A stretch of 23,222 nucleotides of DNA, taken from contig JAKSPP010000004.1 of the NCBI GenBank assembly GCA_024404735.1, positions 1-23,222 on the forward strand, written 5' to 3'. The position numbers were made by a program, and so were the translations under genes. Below the pieces are notes generated by a model. The model did not search any database. It had not been told where the DNA came from and was given only the letters and a program-made list of their open reading frames with translations. How positions within the stretch are numbered: position 1 is the stretch's first letter; every line of letters starts with the position of its first letter. Shown piece by piece: positions 17,007-23,222 of this stretch. This DNA is from Oscillospiraceae bacterium (lineage in GTDB: Bacteria; Bacillota; Clostridia; Oscillospirales; Oscillospiraceae).

Positions 17007-18380
17007 ATGTCTTCCGAAAGACTGAGTGAATATGTTAATTCCCTTAAAGGGAAAAAAATAGCGATTGTTGGAATCGGTGTTTCCAACAGACCTCTTGCAA
17101 AGCTTCTTCTGGAAGCGGGAAACGATGTTACCATCTGTGACAAATCCGATAAGGAAAAGCTCGGGGATACATATACGGAGTTATCCTCTATGGGAGCAAG
17201 GTTTTCCCTTGGAGATGACTATCTTGAGAATATTAGTGCAGATATTATTTTCAGGACCCCCGGACTGCACCCTAAGTTTCTGCAGAAGTACGCAGATAAG
17301 GGAGCAATTCTCACAAGCGAGATGGAGGTGTTCTTCTCTCTGTGCCCCTGCAAAACCATTGCAATTACAGGCTCCGACGGAAAAACCACAACCTCGACTC
17401 TCATTTCCGAATTTCTGAAGGAGGAGGGCTACACCGTTCATCTGGGCGGAAACATCGGAAGACCTCTCCTCTGCGATATTCCCGATTTTACAGAAAAGGA
17501 TATTGCGGTTCTGGAGCTCAGCTCATTCCAGCTTCACGGAATGAAATGCTCCCCCGACGTGGCTGTTGTAACAAACATTGCCCCCAATCATCTTGATGTT
17601 CACCCGACTTTTGAAGACTATTGCTACGCCAAGGAAAGCATCTTTTCAAATCAGAAGGCCGAAAGCCTCCTTGTTCTTAACTTTGACAATGACATTACAA
17701 GGGAGTTTGCAGGGAAAGCCGCAGGCGAGGTTCTGTTCTTCTCTTCAAAGAGTGAGATATCCAGTGGCGCCTGCCTGAAGGACGGTAATATTCTTCTAAA
17801 CGGAAAGGTACTGTTAAATGCCGGGGATATCAAAATTCCCGGAGCTCACAACGTTGAAAACTATATGACTGCAATTTGTGCTACCAGAGGCCTTGTTTCC
17901 GAAAAGAGCATTATTAAGGTTGCAAGGGAATTTGGCGGAGTTGAGCACAGAATTGAGTTTATAAGAGAACTGCGGGGCGTAAAATACTACAATGACTCCA
18001 TTGCCTCCAGCCCCACAAGAACAATTGCGGGACTTCGTTCCTTTGACAGAAAGGTCATTCTCATTGCAGGCGGACATGACAAGCTTATCCCCTTCAAGCC
18101 CCTTGCCACGGAGGTTATGAAGAGAGTTACGGCTCTCCTTGTTTCCGGAGAGACTGCGGAAAAAATAGCAGCGGCGGTTAAGGCAGAGCCCGGCTGGAGC
18201 GAGGAGCTTCTTCCCGTTACAGTTTGCCCGGATTTTGAAGCCGTTACAAAGGCCGCTTCAGCCTATGCCAAGGAGGGTGATATCGTAATTCTCAGCCCCG
18301 CCTGCTCTTCCTTTGACTGCTTCCCCAATTTTGCCGTAAGAGGAAGAACCTTCAAGAAGCTTGTTAATGAGCTTTCGTAA
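17007..18380 (+). CDS. murD: UDP-N-acetylmuramoyl-L-alanine--D-glutamate ligase
   Basis: 457 residues, the usual MurD length. It adds D-glutamate to UDP-MurNAc-L-Ala in the cytosol, using ATP. Domain one opens with a Rossmann-like IAIVGIGVSNRPLAKLL. The ATP loop is ITGSDGKTTT (120-129), with Asp where most Mur ligases have Asn. The central domain shows LELSSFQL and NIAPNHLDVHPTFEDYCYAKESIF, whose Lys in AKE is the usual carbamylated residue. The last domain has GGVEHRIEFI, YYNDSIASSPTRTIAGL and GGHDKLIPF, the D-Glu binding signature typical of MurD. AGAGGA precedes the start. It follows the ABC-F gene by 57 bp and precedes ligA by 32 bp, without terminators. Confidence 0.96.
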   Translation: MSSERLSEYVNSLKGKKIAIVGIGVSNRPLAKLLLEAGNDVTICDKSDKEKLGDTYTELSSMGARFSLGDDYLENISADIIFRTPGLHPKFLQKYADKGAILTSEMEVFFSLCPCKTIAITGSDGKTTTSTLISEFLKEEGYTVHLGGNIGRPLLCDIPDFTEKDIAVLELSSFQLHGMKCSPDVAVVTNIAPNHLDVHPTFEDYCYAKESIFSNQKAESLLVLNFDNDITREFAGKAAGEVLFFSSKSEISSGACLKDGNILLNGKVLLNAGDIKIPGAHNVENYMTAICATRGLVSEKSIIKVAREFGGVEHRIEFIRELRGVKYYNDSIASSPTRTIAGLRSFDRKVILIAGGHDKLIPFKPLATEVMKRVTALLVSGETAEKIAAAVKAEPGWSEELLPVTVCPDFEAVTKAASAYAKEGDIVILSPACSSFDCFPNFAVRGRTFKKLVNELS

Positions 18381-18412
18381 CTTTCGATTTAATATTATCC
18401 CGGAGGACAGCC

Positions 18413-20374
18413 ATGAATGTCGAGGAAGCAAGAGCCTTAGCGGAAAAGCTGAGAGCCGAGATTGCAGAGCACAACAGAAGATATTATGATAACGATGCCC
18501 CGACAATCTCCGATTTTGAATATGATAAACTAAACCACAGCCTCATTGACCTTGAAAATGAGTTTCCCGAGATAGTGACGGACTCATCGCCCACTCTCCA
18601 TGTAGGCGGAACGGTATCTGACAAGTTTGCCCCCTTCCCTCACGAGGTTCCCCTTGAAAGCCTTCAGGACGTTTTCTCACACGAGGAGCTCTTTGCCTTC
18701 GGAGAGAGGGTTAAAAACGCAATCGGAGACGGAATTGCCTTCGATGTGGAGCCCAAAATAGACGGCCTTTCAATTGCACTTACCTATGAAAACGGAGTTT
18801 TCATAAAGGGTGCGACAAGAGGAAACGGAAGAGTCGGCGAGGATGTTACACATAACCTGATGACAATACGCTCTCTTCCCAAGACTCTGAAAAATGCCCC
18901 TGAAAGACTCATTGTCAGAGGCGAGGTCTATATGGCAAAGGATGTCTTCGAGGACATTAACAATCAGAGAGAAATTCTGGGACAGCAGTCTCTTGCAAAC
19001 CCCAGAAACGCAGCAGCAGGCTCTCTGAGGCAGCTGGACCCGAAGGTTGCGGAAGAAAGGCGCCTTGACTTAATCGTATACAACATTCAGTATTCAACGA
19101 ATACTTACAAAACCCATACCGAAACCCTTGATGCTCTTACGGAAATGGGCTTTCAGGTTGTTCCCTATAAGCTTTACAGCAGCATAGAAGACTGCGTGGA
19201 GCAGATTGAAAACATAGGAAAAACAAGAGATGAGTATTCCTATGAGATGGACGGAGCCGTAATAAAGGTAAATGACCTTTCTCTGAGAACAGTACTGGGC
19301 AGCACATCAAAGGTTCCGAGATGGGCAGTTGCGTACAAGTATCCCCCCGAGGAGAAGCTTACAAAGCTTATTGACATTGCCGTTCAGGTCGGAAGAACCG
19401 GCGTTCTTACACCGAAGGCTGTTTTTGAGCCTGTCCGTCTTGCGGGAACCACCGTATCCTACGCAACACTGCATAATCAGGATAACATCTCTGCACTTGA
19501 TGTCAGAATCGGTGACACCGTTCGCATAAGAAAGGCCGGAGAAATTATACCCGAGGTCGTTGCCGTTGAAAAGGAATTGCGCCCGGAGGGAACAAAGCCC
19601 TTCTTTCTTCCGAGCGTCTGCCCGGAATGCGGTGCGGATGTCATAAGAGACCCGGACGGAGCGGCAGTACGATGCACAGGAGCAAACTGCCCTGCACAGA
19701 GACTGAGAAATCTCGTTCACTTCGCATCAAAGGATGCAATGGATATTGACGGTCTGGGTCCCTCTGCCTGTGAGAAGCTGCTTAACGCAGGCTTTGTTGA
19801 GGATATCGCCGACTTCTACTATCTTGACGTACAGTCTCTTCAGACTCTTCCGGGAATGAAGAGGAAAAGCGCGGAAAACCTTGTCGCAGCCATCAATGAC
19901 AGCAAGAAAAGAGGTCTCGGCAGACTTCTGTGTGCTCTCGGAATACGACAGGTAGGCACCAAGGCAGCGGAGGTCATTGCCGAGCATTTCGGAACGATGG
20001 ACTCTCTTAAATGCGCAAATCTGTTTGACCTTACAGAAATAAGCGACGTCGGTGAGGTAACGGCACAGTATATTATAGACTGGTTTGCTTCTCCCGGTGC
20101 CGAGGAAATTCTCGGCAAGCTTGAAAAAGCCGGAGTGTCCTTTGAAGCCGAAACGACAAGGGTCTCCGATGCCTTCTCCGGAATGACATTTGTTTTAACC
20201 GGAACTCTTGACAGTATGACAAGGGATGAGGCCGGAGCGAAAATCAACGCCAGTGTATCCAAAAAAACGAGCATAGTCGTTGCGGGAGAGGCTGCAGGCT
20301 CAAAGCTTACCAAAGCAAATGAGCTTGGAATAAAGGTTATCAGTGAAGAAGAATTCATTTCCATGCTGCAATAA
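18413..20374 (+). CDS. ligA: NAD-dependent DNA ligase
   Basis: 653 residues, full length. It seals nicks using NAD+ in replication and repair. The order of domains is canonical: the Ia NMN-binding region (HNRRYYDNDAPTISDFEYD, 20-38); the adenylation domain with nucleophile K115 in EPKIDG; an OB fold; a zinc finger with C403, C406, C421 and C426; helix-hairpin-helix repeats (MDIDGLGPSACEKLL, LPGMKRKSAENL, GIRQVGTKAAEVI); and a BRCT domain from about residue 577 (GMTFVLTGTLDSMTRDEAGA). The SD GGAGG lies just before the ATG. It is the last gene of the cell-wall operon, 32 bp after murD, and is closed by the terminator at 20380. Confidence 0.97.
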   Translation: MNVEEARALAEKLRAEIAEHNRRYYDNDAPTISDFEYDKLNHSLIDLENEFPEIVTDSSPTLHVGGTVSDKFAPFPHEVPLESLQDVFSHEELFAFGERVKNAIGDGIAFDVEPKIDGLSIALTYENGVFIKGATRGNGRVGEDVTHNLMTIRSLPKTLKNAPERLIVRGEVYMAKDVFEDINNQREILGQQSLANPRNAAAGSLRQLDPKVAEERRLDLIVYNIQYSTNTYKTHTETLDALTEMGFQVVPYKLYSSIEDCVEQIENIGKTRDEYSYEMDGAVIKVNDLSLRTVLGSTSKVPRWAVAYKYPPEEKLTKLIDIAVQVGRTGVLTPKAVFEPVRLAGTTVSYATLHNQDNISALDVRIGDTVRIRKAGEIIPEVVAVEKELRPEGTKPFFLPSVCPECGADVIRDPDGAAVRCTGANCPAQRLRNLVHFASKDAMDIDGLGPSACEKLLNAGFVEDIADFYYLDVQSLQTLPGMKRKSAENLVAAINDSKKRGLGRLLCALGIRQVGTKAAEVIAEHFGTMDSLKCANLFDLTEISDVGEVTAQYIIDWFASPGAEEILGKLEKAGVSFEAETTRVSDAFSGMTFVLTGTLDSMTRDEAGAKINASVSKKTSIVVAGEAAGSKLTKANELGIKVISEEEFISMLQ

Positions 20375-20379
20375 AATAA

Positions 20380-20411
20380 ACGGGGTTCGGTTATTTCCGG
20401 ACCCCGTTTTT
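20380..20411 (+). terminator. Terminator closing the SEDS-PBP-ABCF-murD-ligA operon
   Basis: An 11-bp stem, ACGGGGTTCGG (20380-20390) with CCGGACCCCGT (20397-20407), including one G-T pair. The loop is TTATTT and a T5 run follows. Confidence 0.9.
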
Positions 20412-20493
20412 ATATAAAAAAGCCTTAATTTTCCCCGTATAAAAGCATTTTTCAAATTATAAAAAAATTTTATAAGATTACCGCTATTTTTTC

Positions 20494-20522
20494 TTGATAT
20501 TATTATTACAAGGGTGTATAAT
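20494..20522 (+). promoter_or_regulatory. Sigma-A promoter of the aminotransferase operon
   Basis: TTGATA (20494-20499), 17 bp, TATAAT (20517-20522). The start would be near 20529, leaving a leader of about 60 nt that contains the 10-bp palindrome AGACATGTCT (20550-20559). Confidence 0.8.
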
Positions 20523-20591
20523 CTCCTATATTTTAAAAGCAAATGTTACAGACATGTCTAATATCTTATACAGTTTGGAGTGGGTATTATT

Positions 20592-21869
20592 ATGAAAAAA
20601 TATTTTGAGATGACCTGCGAAGAAAGAGAGGCAGAGCTTGCCGACCTTCGCAAAAAGTACGATGACTTAAAAAAGCAGGGACTTAATCTGGATATGTCCA
20701 GAGGCAAGCCCTCTTCCGGTCAGCTTGACCTTTCTATGGATATGCTTACCCAGAACCCCTACGCCCTTATTCGCACACGCAAGGGCACCGATGTACGTAA
20801 CTACGGCGAGCTTGCAGGCGTTGATGAGGCAAAGGAGCTTTTTGCGGATATCCTCGGCCTTAAGATGGAAAATGTCATTATGGGCGGTCAGTCCAGCCTT
20901 AACCTTATGTACGATATGATTATCAAGGCTATGGTTTTCGGCGTTCTCGGCGGAAGCAAGCCCTGGGGCCAGCAGGGGGAAATCAAGTTCCTTTGCCCTG
21001 TTCCCGGCTATGACAGACACTTCAAAATCTGCGAGAGCTTCGGCATCAAGATGATAAACATTCCCATGACTCCCGAGGGCCCCAGAATGGATATGGTCAG
21101 GGAGTATGTTGAGAATGATGCATCCGTAAAGGGCATCTGGTGTGTTCCCAAGTACTCCAACCCCGAGGGCTACACCTACTCTGCCGAAACCGTTGAGGCA
21201 TTTGCCGCTCTCAAGCCCGCAGCAGATGACTTCCGTATCTTCTGGGATAATGCTTATATCGTTCACGGCTTCCGTCCCGTTGATGACGAGCTTGTCAACA
21301 TTTTCGACTGCTGCAAGAAGTACGGCAGCGAGAACATGGTTTACGAGTTCTTCTCCACCTCCAAGATTACCTTCTCCGGCGCAGGTGTTGCCGTATTTGC
21401 AGCCAGCGCAGAGAACGTTAATTACCTTCTCAAGCAGATGGGTGTTCAGACCATCGGCTATGACAAGATTAATCAGCTCCGCCATGTAAAGTTCTTCCGT
21501 TCTGCCGACGGCGTTCGCGCTCATATGAAGAAGCATGCAGAGTTTCTCCGTCCCCGCTTCAACTGTGCTCTTGCCGCTCTTAAGGACGGTATCGGACCTC
21601 TCGATATAGGCGAGTGGACAAACCCCAACGGCGGTTACTTCATCAGCTACAACGGACTTCCCGGAACTGCAAAGCGCTGTGTTCAGCTTTGCAAGGAGGC
21701 AGGAGTTACCCTTACCGGTGCAGGCGCCGCCTTCCCCTATGGAATCGACCCTGAGGACAAGAACATCAGAATTGCCCCCACCTATCCCACCGTTGAGCAG
21801 CTCGCAGGCTGCATGAAGGTATTCTGCATCTGCCAGAGAATTGCAGCACTCGAGGTTCTTTCTAAATGA
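20592..21869 (+). CDS. PLP-dependent aminotransferase, aspartate aminotransferase subgroup Ic type
   Basis: 425 residues from ATG 20592; GGAGTGGG lies about ten bases upstream. A GTG at 20580 is in frame but sits inside that SD. The sequence matches the PF12897-type fold-I aminotransferases (subgroup Ic, such as the Corynebacterium AspT). Near the N-terminus are MSRGKPSSGQLDLS and DVRNYGELAGVDEAKELFADILG. The PLP-contact region is WCVPKYSNPEGYTYS, the cofactor aspartate is in IFWDNAYIVHGF, and the Schiff-base lysine is K258 in FSTSKITFSGAG. Near the end, IRIAPTYPT has the substrate-carboxylate Arg. The likely reaction is aspartate plus 2-oxoglutarate transamination, though substrates vary in this group. 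It shares an ATGA overlap with the next gene. Strong codon bias suggests high expression. Confidence 0.9.
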   Translation: MKKYFEMTCEEREAELADLRKKYDDLKKQGLNLDMSRGKPSSGQLDLSMDMLTQNPYALIRTRKGTDVRNYGELAGVDEAKELFADILGLKMENVIMGGQSSLNLMYDMIIKAMVFGVLGGSKPWGQQGEIKFLCPVPGYDRHFKICESFGIKMINIPMTPEGPRMDMVREYVENDASVKGIWCVPKYSNPEGYTYSAETVEAFAALKPAADDFRIFWDNAYIVHGFRPVDDELVNIFDCCKKYGSENMVYEFFSTSKITFSGAGVAVFAASAENVNYLLKQMGVQTIGYDKINQLRHVKFFRSADGVRAHMKKHAEFLRPRFNCALAALKDGIGPLDIGEWTNPNGGYFISYNGLPGTAKRCVQLCKEAGVTLTGAGAAFPYGIDPEDKNIRIAPTYPTVEQLAGCMKVFCICQRIAALEVLSK

Positions 21870-22777
21870 GAAATCCCGTCCTTGTAATAATGGCCGCCGG
21901 AATGGGCAGCCGTTTTGGCGGACTTAAGCAGATTATGCCCATAGACACCGAGGGCAGAGCAATCATAGACTATTCCCTCTTTGATGCAAAAAGAGCCGGC
22001 TTTAAGAAGGTTGTATTCGTAATTAAGAATGCAATTAAAGACGACTTTCTCTCATCTGTGGGAAAGAGGGCCGAGGCTTTCTTTGACGAGGTCTCATATG
22101 TGTACCAGGAGCTCAATCTTCTCCCGGAGGGATATTCTGTTCCCGAAGGAAGAGAAAAGCCCTGGGGCACGGGGCATGCGGTGTTATGCTGCAAGGAGGC
22201 TGTCGGAAACGAGCCCTTTGCCGTCATAAACGCAGATGACTTTTATGGACGCGATGGCTTTGAGGCAATATACAGGGCACTGTCCTCCATGGAGGATGAA
22301 AGTGAAATCTGCATGGTAGGATACGAGCTTTCCAACACTCTCACGGAAAACGGAAGTGTTTCAAGAGGCATCTGTAATGTGGGGCCCGATGGAAAGCTTA
22401 CCGGCGTTAAGGAACACCTTAAGATATTCAGAAATTCATGCGGTGAGGGCGCACGCTCCGTTTTTGATGACGGTGAGGAGGCTTTATCCGGAAAAGAAAC
22501 CGTATCCATGAATTTCTGGGGACTTTCCCCTATGGTTATGGATGAGTTTCTTAAGCGCTTCCCCTCTTTTCTCGACAGCAGTCTGAAAACCAATCCTCTT
22601 AAGTGTGAGTACTTCCTTCCCTTTGTAATTAACGACCTTATTTCCGAGGGAAAGGTTTCCGTAAGTGTTCTTCCCTGCAACGCAAAATGGCTTGGCCTTA
22701 CCTACAAGGAGGACCTTGACACAGTTGTCGGGGCCGTAGCTTCTCTTCGCAGTGAAGGTGAATACGAGGGCTTCTGA
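21866..22777 (+). CDS. Sugar-phosphate-type nucleotidyltransferase of unknown substrate
   Basis: 303 residues. The start ATG overlaps the aminotransferase stop (ATGA), so the two are translationally coupled. The N-terminus is a classic NTP_transferase loop, VIMAAGMGSRFGGLKQIMPI (8-27), with further signatures: the nucleotide-contact motif PWGTGHAVL, the metal-binding INADDFYG, and a central VSRGICNVG region. A C-terminal segment (KCEYFLPFVINDLISEGK, then WLGLTYKEDLDTV) resembles other single-domain members in clostridia. It would couple NTP with a phosphorylated sugar or alcohol to give an NDP- or CDP-activated compound; the substrate is not predictable. Pairing with an aminotransferase hints at an amino-sugar or amino-alcohol precursor pathway, which is inference. 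No clear terminator follows. Confidence 0.85.
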   Translation: MRNPVLVIMAAGMGSRFGGLKQIMPIDTEGRAIIDYSLFDAKRAGFKKVVFVIKNAIKDDFLSSVGKRAEAFFDEVSYVYQELNLLPEGYSVPEGREKPWGTGHAVLCCKEAVGNEPFAVINADDFYGRDGFEAIYRALSSMEDESEICMVGYELSNTLTENGSVSRGICNVGPDGKLTGVKEHLKIFRNSCGEGARSVFDDGEEALSGKETVSMNFWGLSPMVMDEFLKRFPSFLDSSLKTNPLKCEYFLPFVINDLISEGKVSVSVLPCNAKWLGLTYKEDLDTVVGAVASLRSEGEYEGF

Positions 22778-22806
22778 CGAAAATGCATAATTAGGTAAAA
22801 AATTAC

Positions 22807-22835
22807 TTGACAACAGCTTTAATATGTGCTATTCT
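22807..22835 (+). promoter_or_regulatory. Promoter of the tRNA-Val gene
   Basis: TTGACA (22807-22812), 17 bp, TATTCT (22830-22835): a perfect -35 box and a 4/6 -10 box. The start would be near 22842, about 13 nt before the mature tRNA. Confidence 0.7.
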
Positions 22836-22848
22836 GTTAAAGCTGTTG
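22811..22848. repeat. Perfect 12-bp inverted repeat enclosing the tRNA promoter -10 box
   Basis: CAACAGCTTTAA (22811-22822) and TTAAAGCTGTTG (22837-22848) are exact reverse complements separated by 14 bp that contain the -10 hexamer. No T-tract follows on either side, so it does not look like a terminator; an operator-like or recombinase-related site is possible. Confidence 0.8.
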
Positions 22849-22854
22849 AGGTAT

Positions 22855-22930
22855 GGACGATTGGCGCAGCTGGTAGCGCATCCGCTTGACGTGCGGGAGG
22901 TCACAAGTTCGAGTCTTGTATCGTCCACCA
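22855..22930 (+). tRNA. tRNA-Val (anticodon GAC)
   Basis: A 76-nt cloverleaf with acceptor GGACGAT/ATCGTCC, D stem GCGC/GCGC, anticodon stem TCCGC/GCGGG with loop TTGACGT (anticodon GAC, reading GUC), T arm ACAAG/CTTGT around TTCGAGT, discriminator A and an encoded CCA (22928-22930). Confidence 0.96.
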
Positions 22931-22935
22931 TAAAA

Positions 22936-22961
22936 ACCACACCGAAAGGTGTGGTTTTTTT
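22936..22961 (+). terminator. Terminator after tRNA-Val
   Basis: ACCACACC (22936-22943), GAAA tetraloop, GGTGTGGT (22948-22955), then seven T. A run of A before the stem makes some activity on the other strand possible. Confidence 0.92.
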
Positions 22962-23017
22962 GCTTTATGTGCACAAAAATGGTGTAATTGCCCCTTGAAA
23001 AATATATTTTCTGTCGC

Positions 23018-23045
23018 GTACCCTTAAGATGTACCCTTAAGGGTA
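23018..23045. repeat. Tandem 11-bp repeats with a 14-bp palindrome
   Basis: GTACCCTTAAG occurs at 23018-23028 and 23031-23041, 13 bp apart. The second copy runs into the perfect palindrome TACCCTTAAGGGTA (23032-23045), followed by TTTTTATTTT. The first copy could also pair with the right half of the palindrome, making a terminator-like hairpin. Placed between a tRNA 3' end and integrase remains, the repeats could be arm-type recombinase or excisionase sites. Confidence 0.6.
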
Positions 23046-23048
23046 TTT

Positions 23049-23222
23049 TTATTTTATCAGCGAGTTCATTCTCTGGTTCATACGAGCTGCGCTACCACGC
23101 TGCATTTCATTGGAAGAATAAGCGTAAACCTTCAATGTGAAGTCAGCGGTAGCGTGTCCTAAGTTGCGCTGAGAGCAAGTTTCGCCATGTTAAACACAAA
23201 TCGAAATTGCTCTCCGGCAACT
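23049..23222 (-). pseudogene. C-terminal remnant of a tyrosine recombinase (phage-type integrase)
   Basis: Reading leftward from the window edge to the TAA at 23051-23049, the last 47 codons include CSQRNLGHATADFTLKVYAY followed by SSNEMQRGSAARMNQ. This matches the end of phage-type integrases: the conserved LGH histidine, then T-L-x-x-Y, where the first Tyr would be the nucleophile. The His that normally follows as YxH is Tyr here. An in-frame TAA at 23192-23190 lies just upstream, while family-like residues (HGE...) flank it, so the copy appears broken. It lies 118 bp past a tRNA gene with its 3' end towards the tRNA. The rest of the gene lies outside the window; a frameshift could also account for the stop. 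Confidence 0.65.

Noticed and set aside
20550..20559. Palindrome AGACATGTCT in the aminotransferase leader as an operator
   Set aside because: Only 10 bp, downstream of the predicted start, and no other copy or regulator nearby; not enough to call a site.
22807..22998. 63-codon plus-strand open frame over the tRNA
   Set aside because: It overlaps the tRNA-Val gene, its promoter and its terminator and has no SD.

Overview
The window reads as chromosomal DNA of an anaerobic, low-to-mid GC Firmicute, most likely a gut or rumen clostridium. The grounds are an oxygen-sensitive glycyl radical enzyme, strong AGGAGG-type ribosome binding sites, many consensus sigma-A promoters with 16-17 bp spacers, hairpin plus T-tract terminators, and clostridial-style surface proteins. 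No marker gene fixes the genus.

Left end (1-4700), surface and accessory block. A secreted GLUG-repeat protein runs off the left edge on the minus strand and carries a tandem duplication of a 263-codon module. Divergent from it is a small XRE-type regulator; an inverted repeat covers the -35 box of the surface-protein promoter. Then come a membrane-anchored leucine-rich-repeat protein and a membrane-anchored protein with a Pro/Thr/Glu stalk. Middle left (4700-8480): a Uup-like ABC-F ATPase (minus) and a divergent SulP anion transporter, each with its own near-consensus promoter.

Middle (8500-12040): two single-gene units. One is a non-PFL-type glycyl radical enzyme with no activating enzyme beside it; the other is a polar amino acid ABC ATPase with no permease or binding protein beside it.

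Cell-wall and replication operon (about 12080-20410, plus strand): an FHA-SEDS (FtsW/RodA family) fusion, a class B penicillin-binding protein split by one in-frame TAA, a second ABC-F ATPase, MurD and the NAD-dependent DNA ligase LigA, closed by a terminator. The first three genes overlap or nearly overlap, so the SEDS polymerase and its transpeptidase are probably co-translated. The stop codon lies between the SxxK/SxN part and the KTG part of the transpeptidase, making this either a natural lesion, a recoded gene or an assembly error.

Right end (20490-23222): a two-gene operon (subgroup Ic aminotransferase and a nucleotidyltransferase, ATGA overlap), then tRNA-Val(GAC), whose promoter lies inside a perfect 12-bp dyad, then the decayed C-terminal end of a tyrosine recombinase with tandem 11-bp repeats. 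The last part looks like the edge or scar of an element integrated at the tRNA.

No stretch longer than about 300 bases lacks a gene. The strongest candidates for something new are the FHA-SEDS fusion with its stop-split partner, the orphan glycyl radical enzyme carrying a GCQE active-site motif, and the dyad-wrapped tRNA promoter beside integrase remains.
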